DNA of 64,000 bases from DTWD01 sp963662965 (GCA_963662965.1 OY759970.1:1364001-1428000); one strand, 5' to 3'. Shown: positions 9,285 through 17,378, counted from the first letter of the stretch. Numbers and translations: made by a program. Notes: generated from the sequence alone by a model not told the origin.

Positions 9285-10276
9285 GACATCTCCTCGTCGG
9301 TCTCCACGCCGGCCAGGAGATACAAGACCGCCATCCGAATCGCCACGCCGTTCGCGACTTGCGCGAGAATGACCGAGAACGGTCCGTCAGCGACTTCGGA
9401 CGACACCTCCACCCCGCGGTTGATCGGACCGGGGTGCATGATGATGGCATCTGGCTTGGCGCGTTGCATGCGCTCGGCGGTCATGCCAAACACGGTGAAG
9501 TACTCGCGCAGCGACGGAAAGAAATGGCCATGCATCCGTTCGAATTGCACGCGAAGCAGCATGACGACATCCGCATCGGTCACCGCCGTATCCACCGAGG
9601 TGGTCGCGCGCACCCCGAACCGTTCGATGCCGACCGGGATCAACGTCTGCGGCCCGCACACCCAGACGTCGGCGCCAAGCACCTTCAGGAGCAGCATGTT
9701 CGAGCGCAGCACGCGGCTATGCACCAAGTCTCCGATAATCGCCACCTTCAAACCTTCGAACTGCGTCTTGCGCTCGCGTATGGTGAATGCATCCAGCAGG
9801 GCTTGGGTCGGGTGCTCGTGCATCCCGTCGCCCGCGTTGATCACCCCCGCGCTACAGACGTCGACCAATAAGTGACACGCGCCGGACGCGCCGTGGCGAA
9901 CCACGATTATGTCCGGCGCCATCGCCTCGAGGTTACGGGCGGTATCGATCAGCGTCTCGCCCTTGACCATGCTCGACGTCCCGGCTGCCACATTGAGCGT
10001 GTCGGCGCTCAGCCGCTTCTCCGCGATTTCGAACGACGTACGGGTCCGCGTGCTCGGCTCGAGAAAGAGATTGACAACCGTCTTCCCGCGTAACGTTGGC
10101 ACCTTCTTGATGCGGCGGGTCCCGATCTCCTTCATCGCCTCGGCCGTATCGAAAATGAGCAGGACCTCCTCCGGGCTGAGATCCTCGACACTGAGTAGAT
10201 GCTTCGATCGGAGACCGGCGGTGGCTTCGTCCGGCGCCACTCGCACCACGTCGCTGGCCTCAGGTGGTGCGCTCAC
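9281..10276 (-). CDS. pyrB: Aspartate carbamoyltransferase catalytic subunit
   Basis: First committed step of pyrimidine synthesis (carbamoyl phosphate plus aspartate). The carbamoyl-phosphate loop STRTRTSFE and the HPTQALLDAFTI motif are present. The start was set at GTG 10276 because AGGGAGG lies five bases upstream; it gives 331 residues and a 17-bp overlap with pyrR. A further in-frame start at 10321 lies inside pyrR and lacks support. No regulatory pyrI gene is seen nearby, consistent with PyrR-type control. Confidence 0.94.
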   Translation of the reverse strand: MSAPPEASDVVRVAPDEATAGLRSKHLLSVEDLSPEEVLLIFDTAEAMKEIGTRRIKKVPTLRGKTVVNLFLEPSTRTRTSFEIAEKRLSADTLNVAAGTSSMVKGETLIDTARNLEAMAPDIIVVRHGASGACHLLVDVCSAGVINAGDGMHEHPTQALLDAFTIRERKTQFEGLKVAIIGDLVHSRVLRSNMLLLKVLGADVWVCGPQTLIPVGIERFGVRATTSVDTAVTDADVVMLLRVQFERMHGHFFPSLREYFTVFGMTAERMQRAKPDAIIMHPGPINRGVEVSSEVADGPFSVILAQVANGVAIRMAVLYLLAGVETDEEMS

Positions 10277-10844
10277 GATGCCCTCCCTCGGCGACCGCGA
10301 CGCTCTCGTCCGTGACGACATCGACCACGACTTCGTCGACGCCGTCCTGTTCGGTCAGCCGCACTTGCACGCTCTCACGCAGCGATGTCGGCAGGTTCTT
10401 GCCGACGTAGTCCGCCTTGACCGGGAGCTCTCGGTGACCGCGGTCGACCAGCACCACGAGTTGAATGCTCCGCGGTCGCCCGAAATCGATGAGCGCATCG
10501 AGGGCCGCCCTGATCGTGCGTCCCGTGTAGAGCACGTCGTCAACGAGCAAGATGCGTCGTTCGTCAATCGAGAATGGGATCTCGGTCCGCCGCAACACCG
10601 GCTGCGGACCGACCGGGTGGCGCATCAAGTCGTCGCGATACAGTGTGATGTCGAGCGCGCCAGTGGGAACCTCGCGTCCGGTGATCTCAAGAAGACTGCG
10701 GGCGAGGCGCTGGGCGATCGGCACGCCACGACGTCGGATGCCGACGAGCGCGATCCCATCGACTCGACGGTTGCGCTCGACCACCTCGTGCGCGATGCGC
10801 GTCAGGGTTCGCCCGATGCGGTCCGCTTCCATCACGACCGGCAT
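10260..10844 (-). CDS. pyrR: Bifunctional pyr operon regulator / uracil phosphoribosyltransferase
   Basis: PyrR senses UMP and binds pyr mRNA leaders; many members also have uracil phosphoribosyltransferase activity. The PRPP motif ILLVDDVLYTGRTI and the basic patch GIRRRGVPIA are clear; 194 residues is usual. The ATG at 10844 has AGGAG six bases upstream, and shares its A with the TGA of a 32-codon leader ORF. It heads the minus-strand pyr unit, and its leader contains a plausible binding site for the protein itself. Confidence 0.95.
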   Translation of the reverse strand: MPVVMEADRIGRTLTRIAHEVVERNRRVDGIALVGIRRRGVPIAQRLARSLLEITGREVPTGALDITLYRDDLMRHPVGPQPVLRRTEIPFSIDERRILLVDDVLYTGRTIRAALDALIDFGRPRSIQLVVLVDRGHRELPVKADYVGKNLPTSLRESVQVRLTEQDGVDEVVVDVVTDESVAVAEGGHRERTT

Positions 10845-10942
10845 CAGGGACTCCTCTCCAGACGATGGAGAACAGTGACTCGGCGGGTGGCGGTTATGAC
10901 GCCGCCGAACGGCAGCAGGCAGGCAACAGACTGGTCGTTCAC
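10844..10942 (-). CDS. Possible 32-residue pyr leader peptide
   Basis: An uninterrupted reading frame runs from GTG 10942 to a TGA whose last base is the A of the pyrR ATG (TGATG). It begins with residues V/M-N-D-Q-S-V-A-C and ends with R-L-E-R-S-P. An AGAGG lies six bases before the GTG and forms part of the presumed PyrR-binding loop. The arrangement would let PyrR block leader translation and, through coupling, pyrR. No homology is known to me; that it is translated is inference from the geometry. Confidence 0.5.
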   Translation of the reverse strand: MNDQSVACLLPFGGVITATRRVTVLHRLERSP

Positions 10943-10972
10943 GTCACACCTCTTCGCGACCTCACAGGGACG
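10942..10972 (-). promoter_or_regulatory. Candidate PyrR-binding RNA element in the pyrR leader
   Basis: On the transcript strand the sequence reads GTCCCTGTGAGG (10960-10971), then TCGC, then GAAGAGG (10949-10955), closed by a CGTC/GACG stem. This resembles the known PyrR-binding loop with its conserved UCC-N-GNGAGG and GCAAGAGG-like parts in Gram-positive pyr leaders. It sits between the promoter and the leader ORF and contains that ORF's ribosome-binding site. Recognition is by motif only. Confidence 0.72.
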
Positions 10973-10991
10973 CTATTAAAGAGTTAACGTG

Positions 10992-11021
10992 ATCATAACC
11001 GCGACAGGACGGTCTTAGCAA
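10992..11021 (-). promoter_or_regulatory. Probable sigma-70 type promoter of the pyr operon
   Basis: The minus strand shows TTGCTA (11016-11021), an 18-bp spacer, then TATGAT (10992-10997). This places the start of transcription near 10985, about 12 bp before the PyrR-binding element and 140 bp before pyrR. Confidence 0.55.
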
Positions 11022-11055
11022 CAACGGTCGCTGAACCGGCTAGCCAGCGATGCGG

Positions 11056-12798
11056 CTAGCCCTCATAGCTCGCAAACGCAATCGGGTGCGACGCGGTAAA
11101 TTCGTCGGTGAAAATGTCGGTCCGGGCGAGCCCGTCGACATCGCGCGGCACCGGAACGCCCAGGTAGTAGAGGATGGTCGGCGCGACATCGACCACCGAT
11201 CCCCGCAAGCGACGTCCCGGCTCCACCCGGGACCCGTACGCGAGGAGGAACCCGTCGGGTGCATTCTCGTGGGAACCCGTCAGATCCGGGTCGCCAAGCA
11301 GCCTGGCCAAGAGTCGTTTGGGTAAGCTGACCGCCTCCATCCCGAACCCGGAGACGACGAGCAGCAGGTCGTCCGGCTCCAGCGTATCGAGGACGACCCC
11401 GACTTCCTCATCGACCTGATGATAGAAGTCGTTAAGCCGCTGCTCCGCGGGGTCAGCCTCACGGCTGGCGCCGACGGTTGCCGACCTGGACGCCCAGAAG
11501 CTATGGCCCGCGACGTCGAGCCCCCGGTAACGGACGGTGAGGAGGCGGACGTCAGCGAAGCGCTCGCGTAGCAGATTGGTGACATCCCGGTAGATCCGAT
11601 CTCGCCAGATCGGCGCGTCAGACGGCGTCGCAATCCGCGCCTCGTCGCCCAGAAAGGCGCTCGCCTGCCGCGGCACCTCGCTCGCGGCCATCACCGAGGC
11701 CCCAACGGAGACCACCTCCGGCGGGAACGCGGCGTCGCTCGCGTCGGGATCGATGAGGGGGTGCGCCATCAAGTGAAACCGGTCACTCACCAAGAACCCA
11801 AGTACCGGCTGCACGGGATGGGTGAGCGGCCACCCCACGATACCGACCGGCACACCTTGGCTGCTCAGAATGCTCCACAGCGGTCGTGCTCTGAGCGATG
11901 CAGACGAGCCGGGGACCTCACGCAGGAATCCAAGAAACACGAGGGCTTGAGCAAAGCAGTGGTCCGGCAAGAGCTCCAGTGGCTCGGCGTTCCCGCCGAA
12001 TGTGTAGTTCGACGCGGAGAGGACGCCGTGTTTCGGCGGGTATTTGCCGGTGGCCACCGCCGTCCACACGGGCCCGGGTTGCGTCGGGCGAAGCGTCGCC
12101 AGATGCATCGCGGCACCCGCGTCGAGTACACGCCCGAAGTTCGGCATGCGCCCCTCCGCCGTCGACAACGAGATGTAGTCCAGTGACGCTCCGTCGAGTG
12201 AGAGAACGATGACGCGCGACGTCCCGCTCGCCGGAACGGGCCAGCTGCCAACATCGATCGGATAGCTGCCAAGCGGCCGCGCGACAGCGGTCCCGCGGGC
12301 CGCGACCGGAAGCGTCAGCGATGCGATGACCGCCAGCACGAACAGCGATGCTCCGACAAAACTCCCCCGCCGTCCGAAGGAATAGTGGACGGCGGCAATC
12401 GCGAACAGCGCGAGAGCGCAGAGGCTCATCCCTGCCGCACCGAAGGCCAGACGTTGAGCCGCGTCATCCGCGAGCGCCGTACGCAGACCACTGAGATTCA
12501 GCCACATGACGATGGCCGCACCACCGGCCGCCGCCGCCGAGAGCCAGGACAACAGCCGCAAGCTGAGCCACCCGGGGGACAGCAGGTCACGCGAGAGTAG
12601 CTGTCGGGCCACGATCAGCGCGTAAAACGCCGCGGCGAGGTGCACCGTATAGAAGCCGACGACGACGGCAAGCAGCGGCCAGAGCTGTACTGGATCGAGC
12701 GGAAGATGCGGGTTGAGCTGCAAGAACAGGATCGCCACATACATTGCGGCGAGCGCGCCGGCAAGTACGGCGTTGGTCAGCATGCGAAGGTAACGCAT
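11056..12798 (-). CDS. Membrane-anchored type I phosphodiesterase / alkaline phosphatase-superfamily protein
   Basis: The N-terminal 180 residues form about five membrane helices. They are followed by a periplasmic or extracellular phosphodiesterase domain with the metal motif VIVLSLDGASLDY, RMPNFGRVLDAGA and the nucleophile region TQPGPVWTAVATGKYPPKHG, the pattern of nucleotide pyrophosphatase/phosphodiesterase (PF01663) proteins. A later VSGFGM motif fits the second metal site. ATG 12798 was preferred over a GTG at 12834 that would enter the divergent pyrK promoter region. The substrate is unknown. The gene ends 35 bp before the pyr promoter. Confidence 0.8.
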   Translation of the reverse strand: MRYLRMLTNAVLAGALAAMYVAILFLQLNPHLPLDPVQLWPLLAVVVGFYTVHLAAAFYALIVARQLLSRDLLSPGWLSLRLLSWLSAAAAGGAAIVMWLNLSGLRTALADDAAQRLAFGAAGMSLCALALFAIAAVHYSFGRRGSFVGASLFVLAVIASLTLPVAARGTAVARPLGSYPIDVGSWPVPASGTSRVIVLSLDGASLDYISLSTAEGRMPNFGRVLDAGAAMHLATLRPTQPGPVWTAVATGKYPPKHGVLSASNYTFGGNAEPLELLPDHCFAQALVFLGFLREVPGSSASLRARPLWSILSSQGVPVGIVGWPLTHPVQPVLGFLVSDRFHLMAHPLIDPDASDAAFPPEVVSVGASVMAASEVPRQASAFLGDEARIATPSDAPIWRDRIYRDVTNLLRERFADVRLLTVRYRGLDVAGHSFWASRSATVGASREADPAEQRLNDFYHQVDEEVGVVLDTLEPDDLLLVVSGFGMEAVSLPKRLLARLLGDPDLTGSHENAPDGFLLAYGSRVEPGRRLRGSVVDVAPTILYYLGVPVPRDVDGLARTDIFTDEFTASHPIAFASYEG

Positions 12799-12868
12799 CG
12801 GTCGCGGCCTGCCCTTTATGATAACGGTCCCCACAAGCGACGTGAAGACGCTCGGGTATACTCCGCTC

Positions 12869-13687
12869 GTGGCTCCGCCGGTTGACGTGACTGCCTCTGT
12901 GCTCGCAAACCACCGGCTGTCAGATAGCTACAACGTGCTTGAGCTTGCGGCGCCGGAAATCGCCGCACACAGCCGCCCGGGCCAATTCGTCATGGTCAAA
13001 CGCGCGGTCGGTCGTGAACCACTGTTGCGCCGCCCGTTCTCGGTCTTCGAGATTCTTCGCAACGCCGGCGGCAACGTGACCGGTGTCTCACTCCTGAGCA
13101 AGCAGATCGGCGCGGTCACGCGCGAGCTCTTCGGCCTCGAAGCGGGCGAGCATCTCCAGTGCCTCGGACCGCTCGGCATCCCGTTTACCGTCGTCGACCC
13201 GCCCATACGCGGCTGGATGGTGGCCGGGGGCGTTGGCCTCGCACCGTTCGCGACGCTGGCTGAAGAACTCCGCGCGCGCGGCACCGAGACGACGCTGTTC
13301 TTCGGTGGCCGTTCGGCCTCCGACCTCTACTACATCCCGTTTTTCGAGCGACTCGGCGTCCGGATCATGCTGACGACCGAGGACGGCACACGCGGCGAGC
13401 TCGGCCGCGTCACCGCACCGCTCCAGCGCGAGCTCGCGGCTGCCGGCGATCAACCGGTCATGGTCTACGCGTGCGGCCCGACGCCCATGATGCGCGCGGT
13501 CGGCGAGTTGACCGAGGCGGCGGGCCAGCCGACCGAGGTATCACTGGAGCCGGTCATGGGGTGCGGGCTGGGCGGCTGCTACAGCTGCGTCGTGCGTGTC
13601 GTCGACGGCGGGGCGCATTTCGTCCGGTCGTGCCTCAGCGGACCAGTGTTCAGAAGCGAGCGACTATCGTGGGCCGACCTGACCTGA
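12869..13687 (+). CDS. pyrK: Dihydroorotate dehydrogenase electron transfer subunit
   Basis: Ferredoxin-reductase-like subunit that passes electrons from class 1B PyrD to NAD through FAD and a 2Fe-2S cluster. The flavin motif RRPFSVFEI, the NAD-site GGVGLAPFATLAEEL, CGPTPMMRA, and the cluster cysteines in GCGLGGCYSC plus a later C are all present. The start is uncertain: an in-frame ATG at 12818 has no Shine-Dalgarno, while GTG 12869 follows a TATACT box by six bases and could be a leaderless start. It overlaps pyrD by 19 bp. Confidence 0.9.
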   Translation: MAPPVDVTASVLANHRLSDSYNVLELAAPEIAAHSRPGQFVMVKRAVGREPLLRRPFSVFEILRNAGGNVTGVSLLSKQIGAVTRELFGLEAGEHLQCLGPLGIPFTVVDPPIRGWMVAGGVGLAPFATLAEELRARGTETTLFFGGRSASDLYYIPFFERLGVRIMLTTEDGTRGELGRVTAPLQRELAAAGDQPVMVYACGPTPMMRAVGELTEAAGQPTEVSLEPVMGCGLGGCYSCVVRVVDGGAHFVRSCLSGPVFRSERLSWADLT

Positions 13688-14616
13688 GCGTCGAGATCGG
13701 CCAGCTGAAGCTCGCAACTCCCCTCATCGCGGCAAGTGGCTGCTTCGGCTACGGCGTCGAGTACGCCGAATTGGTCGAGCTCTCGACGCTCGGTGGTGTC
13801 GCGGTCAAGGGGCTCTTTCTCGAACCGCGGGAGGGCCACGCGCCGCCTCGGATCATAGAGACGCCGAGCGGCATGCTCAACGCCATAGGGCTTCAGGGCA
13901 TCGGTGTCCACCGGTTCGTGGACGAGAAACTGCCGACGCTCAAGGCCGAGCGGGCCGTCGTCATCGTCAACATCTGCGGCTCGACCGTCGGCGAGTACGC
14001 CGAGATTGCGCGTATTCTCTCCGACGCCGACGGCGTTGCGGCAATCGAGCTGAACATCTCCTGCCCCAACATCAAGGAGGGCGGCATCACGTTCGGCTGC
14101 AGCATCGACGGTACCCGCCAGGTCGTCCAAGCGGTGCGGGCGGCGACGACCCTGCCGATCTTCCCTAAACTGACACCGAACGTCACCGATATCGCGAGCA
14201 TTGCGAAAGCGGCCGAAGATGCCGGTGCGGATGCCGTGTCACTGGTGAATACCTTCCTGGCCATGGCGATCGACGTCGAGACATGTCGACCGCAGCTGTC
14301 GAATGTCGTCGGCGGGTTGAGCGGACCGGCGATCCGGCCGATTGCAGTGCGAATGGTCTACGAGTGTCGCACGGCGATCGATATTCCCATCATCGGGATG
14401 GGTGGCATCGCCACTGCGCGTGACGTCGTGGAGTTCCTCATTGCCGGCGCGAGCGCGGTTCAGGTCGGCACGGCCAGCTTCGAGGACCCGAGCATCTGGC
14501 CCAAGTTGGAAGACGGGCTTCGAGCCTACCTCGAGCGTCACGGTCATGCATCGGTGAGAGAGATTATCGGTACGGTCGACGTGTCCGAGCGGAGGCCCGA
14601 GTGGATCAGCTCCTAG
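13669..14616 (+). CDS. pyrD: Dihydroorotate dehydrogenase, class 1B catalytic subunit
   Basis: FMN enzyme oxidising dihydroorotate to orotate. The catalytic Cys is in LNISCPNIKEGGI, characteristic of class 1B, and the FMN motifs GMGGIATARDVVEFL and QVGTA follow. The GTG at 13669 starts at the conserved PDLSVEIGQLKL; upstream frame-compatible starts lie within pyrK. The protein has 315 residues. It is overlapped by pyrK upstream and by pyrF downstream (16 bp), so pyrKDF is one translational unit. Confidence 0.94.
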   Translation: MGRPDLSVEIGQLKLATPLIAASGCFGYGVEYAELVELSTLGGVAVKGLFLEPREGHAPPRIIETPSGMLNAIGLQGIGVHRFVDEKLPTLKAERAVVIVNICGSTVGEYAEIARILSDADGVAAIELNISCPNIKEGGITFGCSIDGTRQVVQAVRAATTLPIFPKLTPNVTDIASIAKAAEDAGADAVSLVNTFLAMAIDVETCRPQLSNVVGGLSGPAIRPIAVRMVYECRTAIDIPIIGMGGIATARDVVEFLIAGASAVQVGTASFEDPSIWPKLEDGLRAYLERHGHASVREIIGTVDVSERRPEWISS

Positions 14617-15290
14617 TCGCGCTCGACGTCGACACGTCGGCACGGGCACAGGAGCTGGCCGACAGCCTTCGCGACCTCGTCGGCGGGTTCAAGATTGGGA
14701 GCCGTTTGTTCACGGGCGAAGGGCCGGCGCTGGTGCGTACCTTGGTCGAACGGGGAGACCGCGTCTTCCTCGATTTGAAATACCACGACATTCCGACCGT
14801 CGTCGGCAGTGCGCTCCGGGCCGCTTCCGCGCTCGGGGCCTGGATGGCGACCGTTCACGCCGCGGGCGGAATCACCATGATGCAAGCGGCTAAGGAAGGG
14901 GCAGAGGCGGGCGGCGGACACACGCGCGTGGTCGGCGTGACGGTACTGACGAGCTTCGACCAGGCGACGCTCGACGAGGTCGGTGTTGGTCGCCCGGTTG
15001 CTAATCAGGTCGACGCGCTGGCCGCCCTCGCGGCCGAGGCTGGGGTTGACGGAGTGGTGGCGTCCCCGCTCGAGCTTTCCCGTCTCCGCGCGCAGCGGGG
15101 TGCCGACTTCACGATCGTGACGCCAGGAATCCGCAACCACGTGAGCGGCGACGACCAGTCGCGCACGCTCAGCGCGCAAGAAGCCATTCGCGCGGGTGCC
15201 AGCTATCTGGTCGTCGGACGTCCCATCATTGCCGCGCGCGATCCCCGCGTCGCCGCCGAACAGATCTGCGAGCAGATCGCGAGCGCATGA
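14601..15290 (+). CDS. pyrF: Orotidine 5'-phosphate decarboxylase
   Basis: Last step of UMP synthesis. The catalytic motif VFLDLKYHDIPTTV-like segment (FLDLKYHDIP) is at about residues 54-63, and the C-terminal VTPGIR and YLVVGRPI phosphate-binding motifs are present. The GTG start at 14601 lies within the end of pyrD. The 229 residues match the short bacterial form. Confidence 0.95.
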   Translation: MDQLLVALDVDTSARAQELADSLRDLVGGFKIGSRLFTGEGPALVRTLVERGDRVFLDLKYHDIPTVVGSALRAASALGAWMATVHAAGGITMMQAAKEGAEAGGGHTRVVGVTVLTSFDQATLDEVGVGRPVANQVDALAALAAEAGVDGVVASPLELSRLRAQRGADFTIVTPGIRNHVSGDDQSRTLSAQEAIRAGASYLVVGRPIIAARDPRVAAEQICEQIASA

Positions 15291-15297
15291 GGCCCGC

Positions 15298-15540
15298 ATG
15301 ACACTAACGCTGCTGACGCGCCCAGGGTGTCACCTGTGCGACGCGATGAAGGCCGTGGTCGAGGAGCTGTCGCTGAAGCGACGCGTGTCGGTCGAGGAGA
15401 TTGACATCACCGGACGTGCCGACCTCGATCGTCGATTCGGACGGGAGATCCCGGTGCTGATGCTCGGTGACGAGGTGGTCGCCACAACCCGGACCACCAC
15501 GCAAGCACTCCTCAAGCGTCTAAATGCAATCGAAGCTTAG
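15298..15540 (+). CDS. Glutaredoxin-like small thiol protein
   Basis: An 80-residue thioredoxin-fold protein with the redox motif CHLC at about residues 10-13 (TLLTRPGCHLCDAM) and the cis-Pro segment EIPVLMLGDEV. It resembles the glutaredoxin family proteins annotated as DUF836. The ATG is seven bases after the pyrF stop, so it is probably co-transcribed with pyrKDF. Its redox partner is unknown. Confidence 0.82.
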   Translation: MTLTLLTRPGCHLCDAMKAVVEELSLKRRVSVEEIDITGRADLDRRFGREIPVLMLGDEVVATTRTTTQALLKRLNAIEA

Positions 15541-15562
15541 ACTGGGTGAATATCGCCTTCGA

Positions 15563-16135
15563 TCACTTGGCGGTCACGACGAAGTGGCCGCGCCGATTCC
15601 TCGACCAGCACCCTTCATGGGTATCGCTGCAGAACGGCGATTCCTCACCGCGGCTCACCGTCGTGACGCGATTCCCAGGGATGCCAAGACTCACCATGTA
15701 GTCGCGGACCGCGACGGCTCGCGAATCGCCGAGGGCGAGATTGTATTCGTTCGTCCCGCGCTCGTCACAGTGTCCCTCTACGCGCAGCCGCGTCGACGGC
15801 CACATCCGCATCCAGTCGGCATTCCGCTGCAAGATCGTTCGCGCCTCCGGCAGGATCTCCGCCGCGTCGTAGTCGAAGAACACCGGGTCCAACGGTGAGG
15901 TACTGTTGAGCTCGTCCAGCGACATCCGCTCGAACAACTCTTCCGGGCTCAGAGGCCCCGGCGGTGGCGGTGGTGGCGGTGGCGGTGGCGGTGGCGGTGG
16001 CGGTGGCGGTGGCTCAGGAGCCGGCGGCGGCGGCGGCGGTGGCTCCGGTGGAGGATTGTCGGCACACCCCGCGGCTCCAAGTACCAACACAGCGCACATT
16101 CCGAGGGCCATTACGTATCGCCAGGCAGATTTCAT
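15563..16135 (-). CDS. pal: Peptidoglycan-associated lipoprotein Pal
   Basis: Outer-membrane lipoprotein that tethers the outer membrane to peptidoglycan. ATG 16135 gives a signal peptide ending GAAGC with the lipid Cys at 24. Next comes a very long proline-rich linker (about residues 28-60), then the OmpA-like domain with VEGHCDERGTNEYNLALGDSRA. The C-terminus retains RNRRGHFVV. Most Pal linkers are Ala/Ser-rich; the near-pure polyproline linker is unusual and comes from a hexanucleotide repeat. No tolB lies beside it. Confidence 0.9.
   Translation of the reverse strand: MKSAWRYVMALGMCAVLVLGAAGCADNPPPEPPPPPPPAPEPPPPPPPPPPPPPPPPPPGPLSPEELFERMSLDELNSTSPLDPVFFDYDAAEILPEARTILQRNADWMRMWPSTRLRVEGHCDERGTNEYNLALGDSRAVAVRDYMVSLGIPGNRVTTVSRGEESPFCSDTHEGCWSRNRRGHFVVTAK
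15961..16013. repeat. GGTGGC hexanucleotide tract in the pal linker
   Basis: About eight near-perfect GGTGGC units on the plus strand encode Pro-Pro pairs in Pal; a second GGC-rich tract follows at 16022-16050. The array could change length by slippage in six-base steps without shifting the frame. Confidence 0.85.
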
Positions 16136-16244
16136 GATGTGGCTCTCCACGGTAAGAGACGCACAGCTTACAAATTTTGCCCAAACCATGTCAATTGCGG
16201 GATTTCCGCCACCTGCCAGAAATGCCTCCCGATGCGCCTAATCT

Positions 16245-16445
16245 TTAGGCGCCTTCGTCAGGGTCGCCGTCGGGGTGGTCCTCGCCGGCGTCATCATCGT
16301 CGTCCGAGACCGGCTCCAGTTTGACCGGGGACACGGCCGAAACCCTGATGTTCGCGCCACATTCCGGGCAACTCAACTGATCGTCTCGGTCGACGTCGAA
16401 CTCATCAACATCGATCTCGGTGTCGCATGCCGGACAAGAGGACAT
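16245..16445 (-). CDS. Small acidic zinc-ribbon protein, LysW-like
   Basis: A 66-residue protein with two CxxC pairs (SCPACDTEIDVDEFDVD...LSCPECGANIRV) followed by VSPVKLEPV and a poly-Asp tail. The spacing and the strand after the second pair resemble LysW/ArgW amino-group carrier proteins. However, the C-terminal EDWGE of true carriers is absent; it ends DPDEGA. ATG 16445 was chosen because it begins right before the zinc ribbon. A hairpin of about 8 bp overlaps the stop codon. The carrier function is doubtful; a generic zinc ribbon is equally possible. Confidence 0.6.
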   Translation of the reverse strand: MSSCPACDTEIDVDEFDVDRDDQLSCPECGANIRVSAVSPVKLEPVSDDDDDAGEDHPDGDPDEGA

Positions 16446-16581
16446 TGCAGGAAAAAGCACCGGATTATAGCCAGTTGGGGCCAATCCCGCAACGTATTCC
16501 GCCCTCGGCGGAAGGAGCCCGGGGTGAAAGTCACGCTGCATTCCCTGTCCCGCGGGGCAGATTCAACCGATACCATCTGCG

Positions 16582-17304
16582 ATGGCCGCAGCTGCCATGA
16601 CGCCAAAAACGGTGGTCGTTGCCGACGACACCGCGTACGTCCGGGACAGGTTTTCCGCTGCCCTCGAGGGGGCCGGCCACAAGACCATCGGCGCCCGGAG
16701 TGCGGCCGAGCTGCTCGAGTGCCTCGAGACGAAACGGGCGGCGATCGACCTGCTGGTGCTCGACCTCCAGCTACTCGAATCGCCGGGCGTCGAGCTGGTG
16801 CGGTCGATTCGCAATCTCGGCGGGGAACGGCTGCCGATTCTCGTCTTCAGCGGATCAATCTCGACCGCCGAGGAGGTGCGGGAGCTGGCCGCTCTTGGCG
16901 TGGCGGGCTACGTCAACGAGTACAGCGCCGTGCAGCACATCTTGCCGTCCCTCGCGCCACACCTCTTCCCCGACAGTTTCAACCGTCGAACCAGCACGCG
17001 CGTTGTTCTCGGCATTCCGGTTGCCTGTCGATTCGACAACACGATTGCAGCAGCGTTGACACTCAATCTGAGCAAGGGCGGCCTCGGTGTGCGCACGATG
17101 AGCCCACTTGAGACCGAGTCGAAAGTCCGCGTGCGGTTTCGCCTGCCTGGATCGGACCACGACATCGAGGCGGCTACCCGGATTGCCTGGAGCGACCGAC
17201 GGGTGGGGATGGGGCTGCAGTTCGAGCAGGTCGACTCGGCATACCAGTCGGCCATCGACGAGTTCGTCGACCAGCACTTCTTCACCAAGGACCCCCGGCG
17301 GTAG
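16582..17304 (+). CDS. Response-regulator receiver fused to PilZ domain
   Basis: Residues 9-125 form a CheY-like receiver: acidic pair ADD at the start, a phosphoacceptor-like VLDLQL, and FSGS in place of the Thr/Ser loop. Residues 135-235 form a PilZ domain with RRTSTR and the LNLSKGG motif, both of which bind cyclic di-GMP in this family. The usual catalytic Lys position in the receiver reads YVNEYS and is not a clear Lys, so phosphorylation is uncertain. It stands alone between the zinc-ribbon gene and the ABC genes. Confidence 0.82.
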   Translation: MAAAAMTPKTVVVADDTAYVRDRFSAALEGAGHKTIGARSAAELLECLETKRAAIDLLVLDLQLLESPGVELVRSIRNLGGERLPILVFSGSISTAEEVRELAALGVAGYVNEYSAVQHILPSLAPHLFPDSFNRRTSTRVVLGIPVACRFDNTIAAALTLNLSKGGLGVRTMSPLETESKVRVRFRLPGSDHDIEAATRIAWSDRRVGMGLQFEQVDSAYQSAIDEFVDQHFFTKDPRR

Positions 17305-17348
17305 CGTCTCGCCGCCGCGGCGGTCGGCGCGAGCAGCCCGCAGTGGTG

Positions 17349-17378
17349 TTGACACGCTTTCCGGGTCCTGCTTACCAT
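17349..17378 (+). promoter_or_regulatory. Probable promoter of the Gld-like ABC operon
   Basis: TTGACA (17349-17354), an 18-bp spacer and TACCAT (17373-17378). The expected start lies about 78 bp upstream of the ATPase gene, which itself has GAGGAG before its GTG. The same TTGACA-18 geometry recurs at 52748-52777. Confidence 0.55.
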
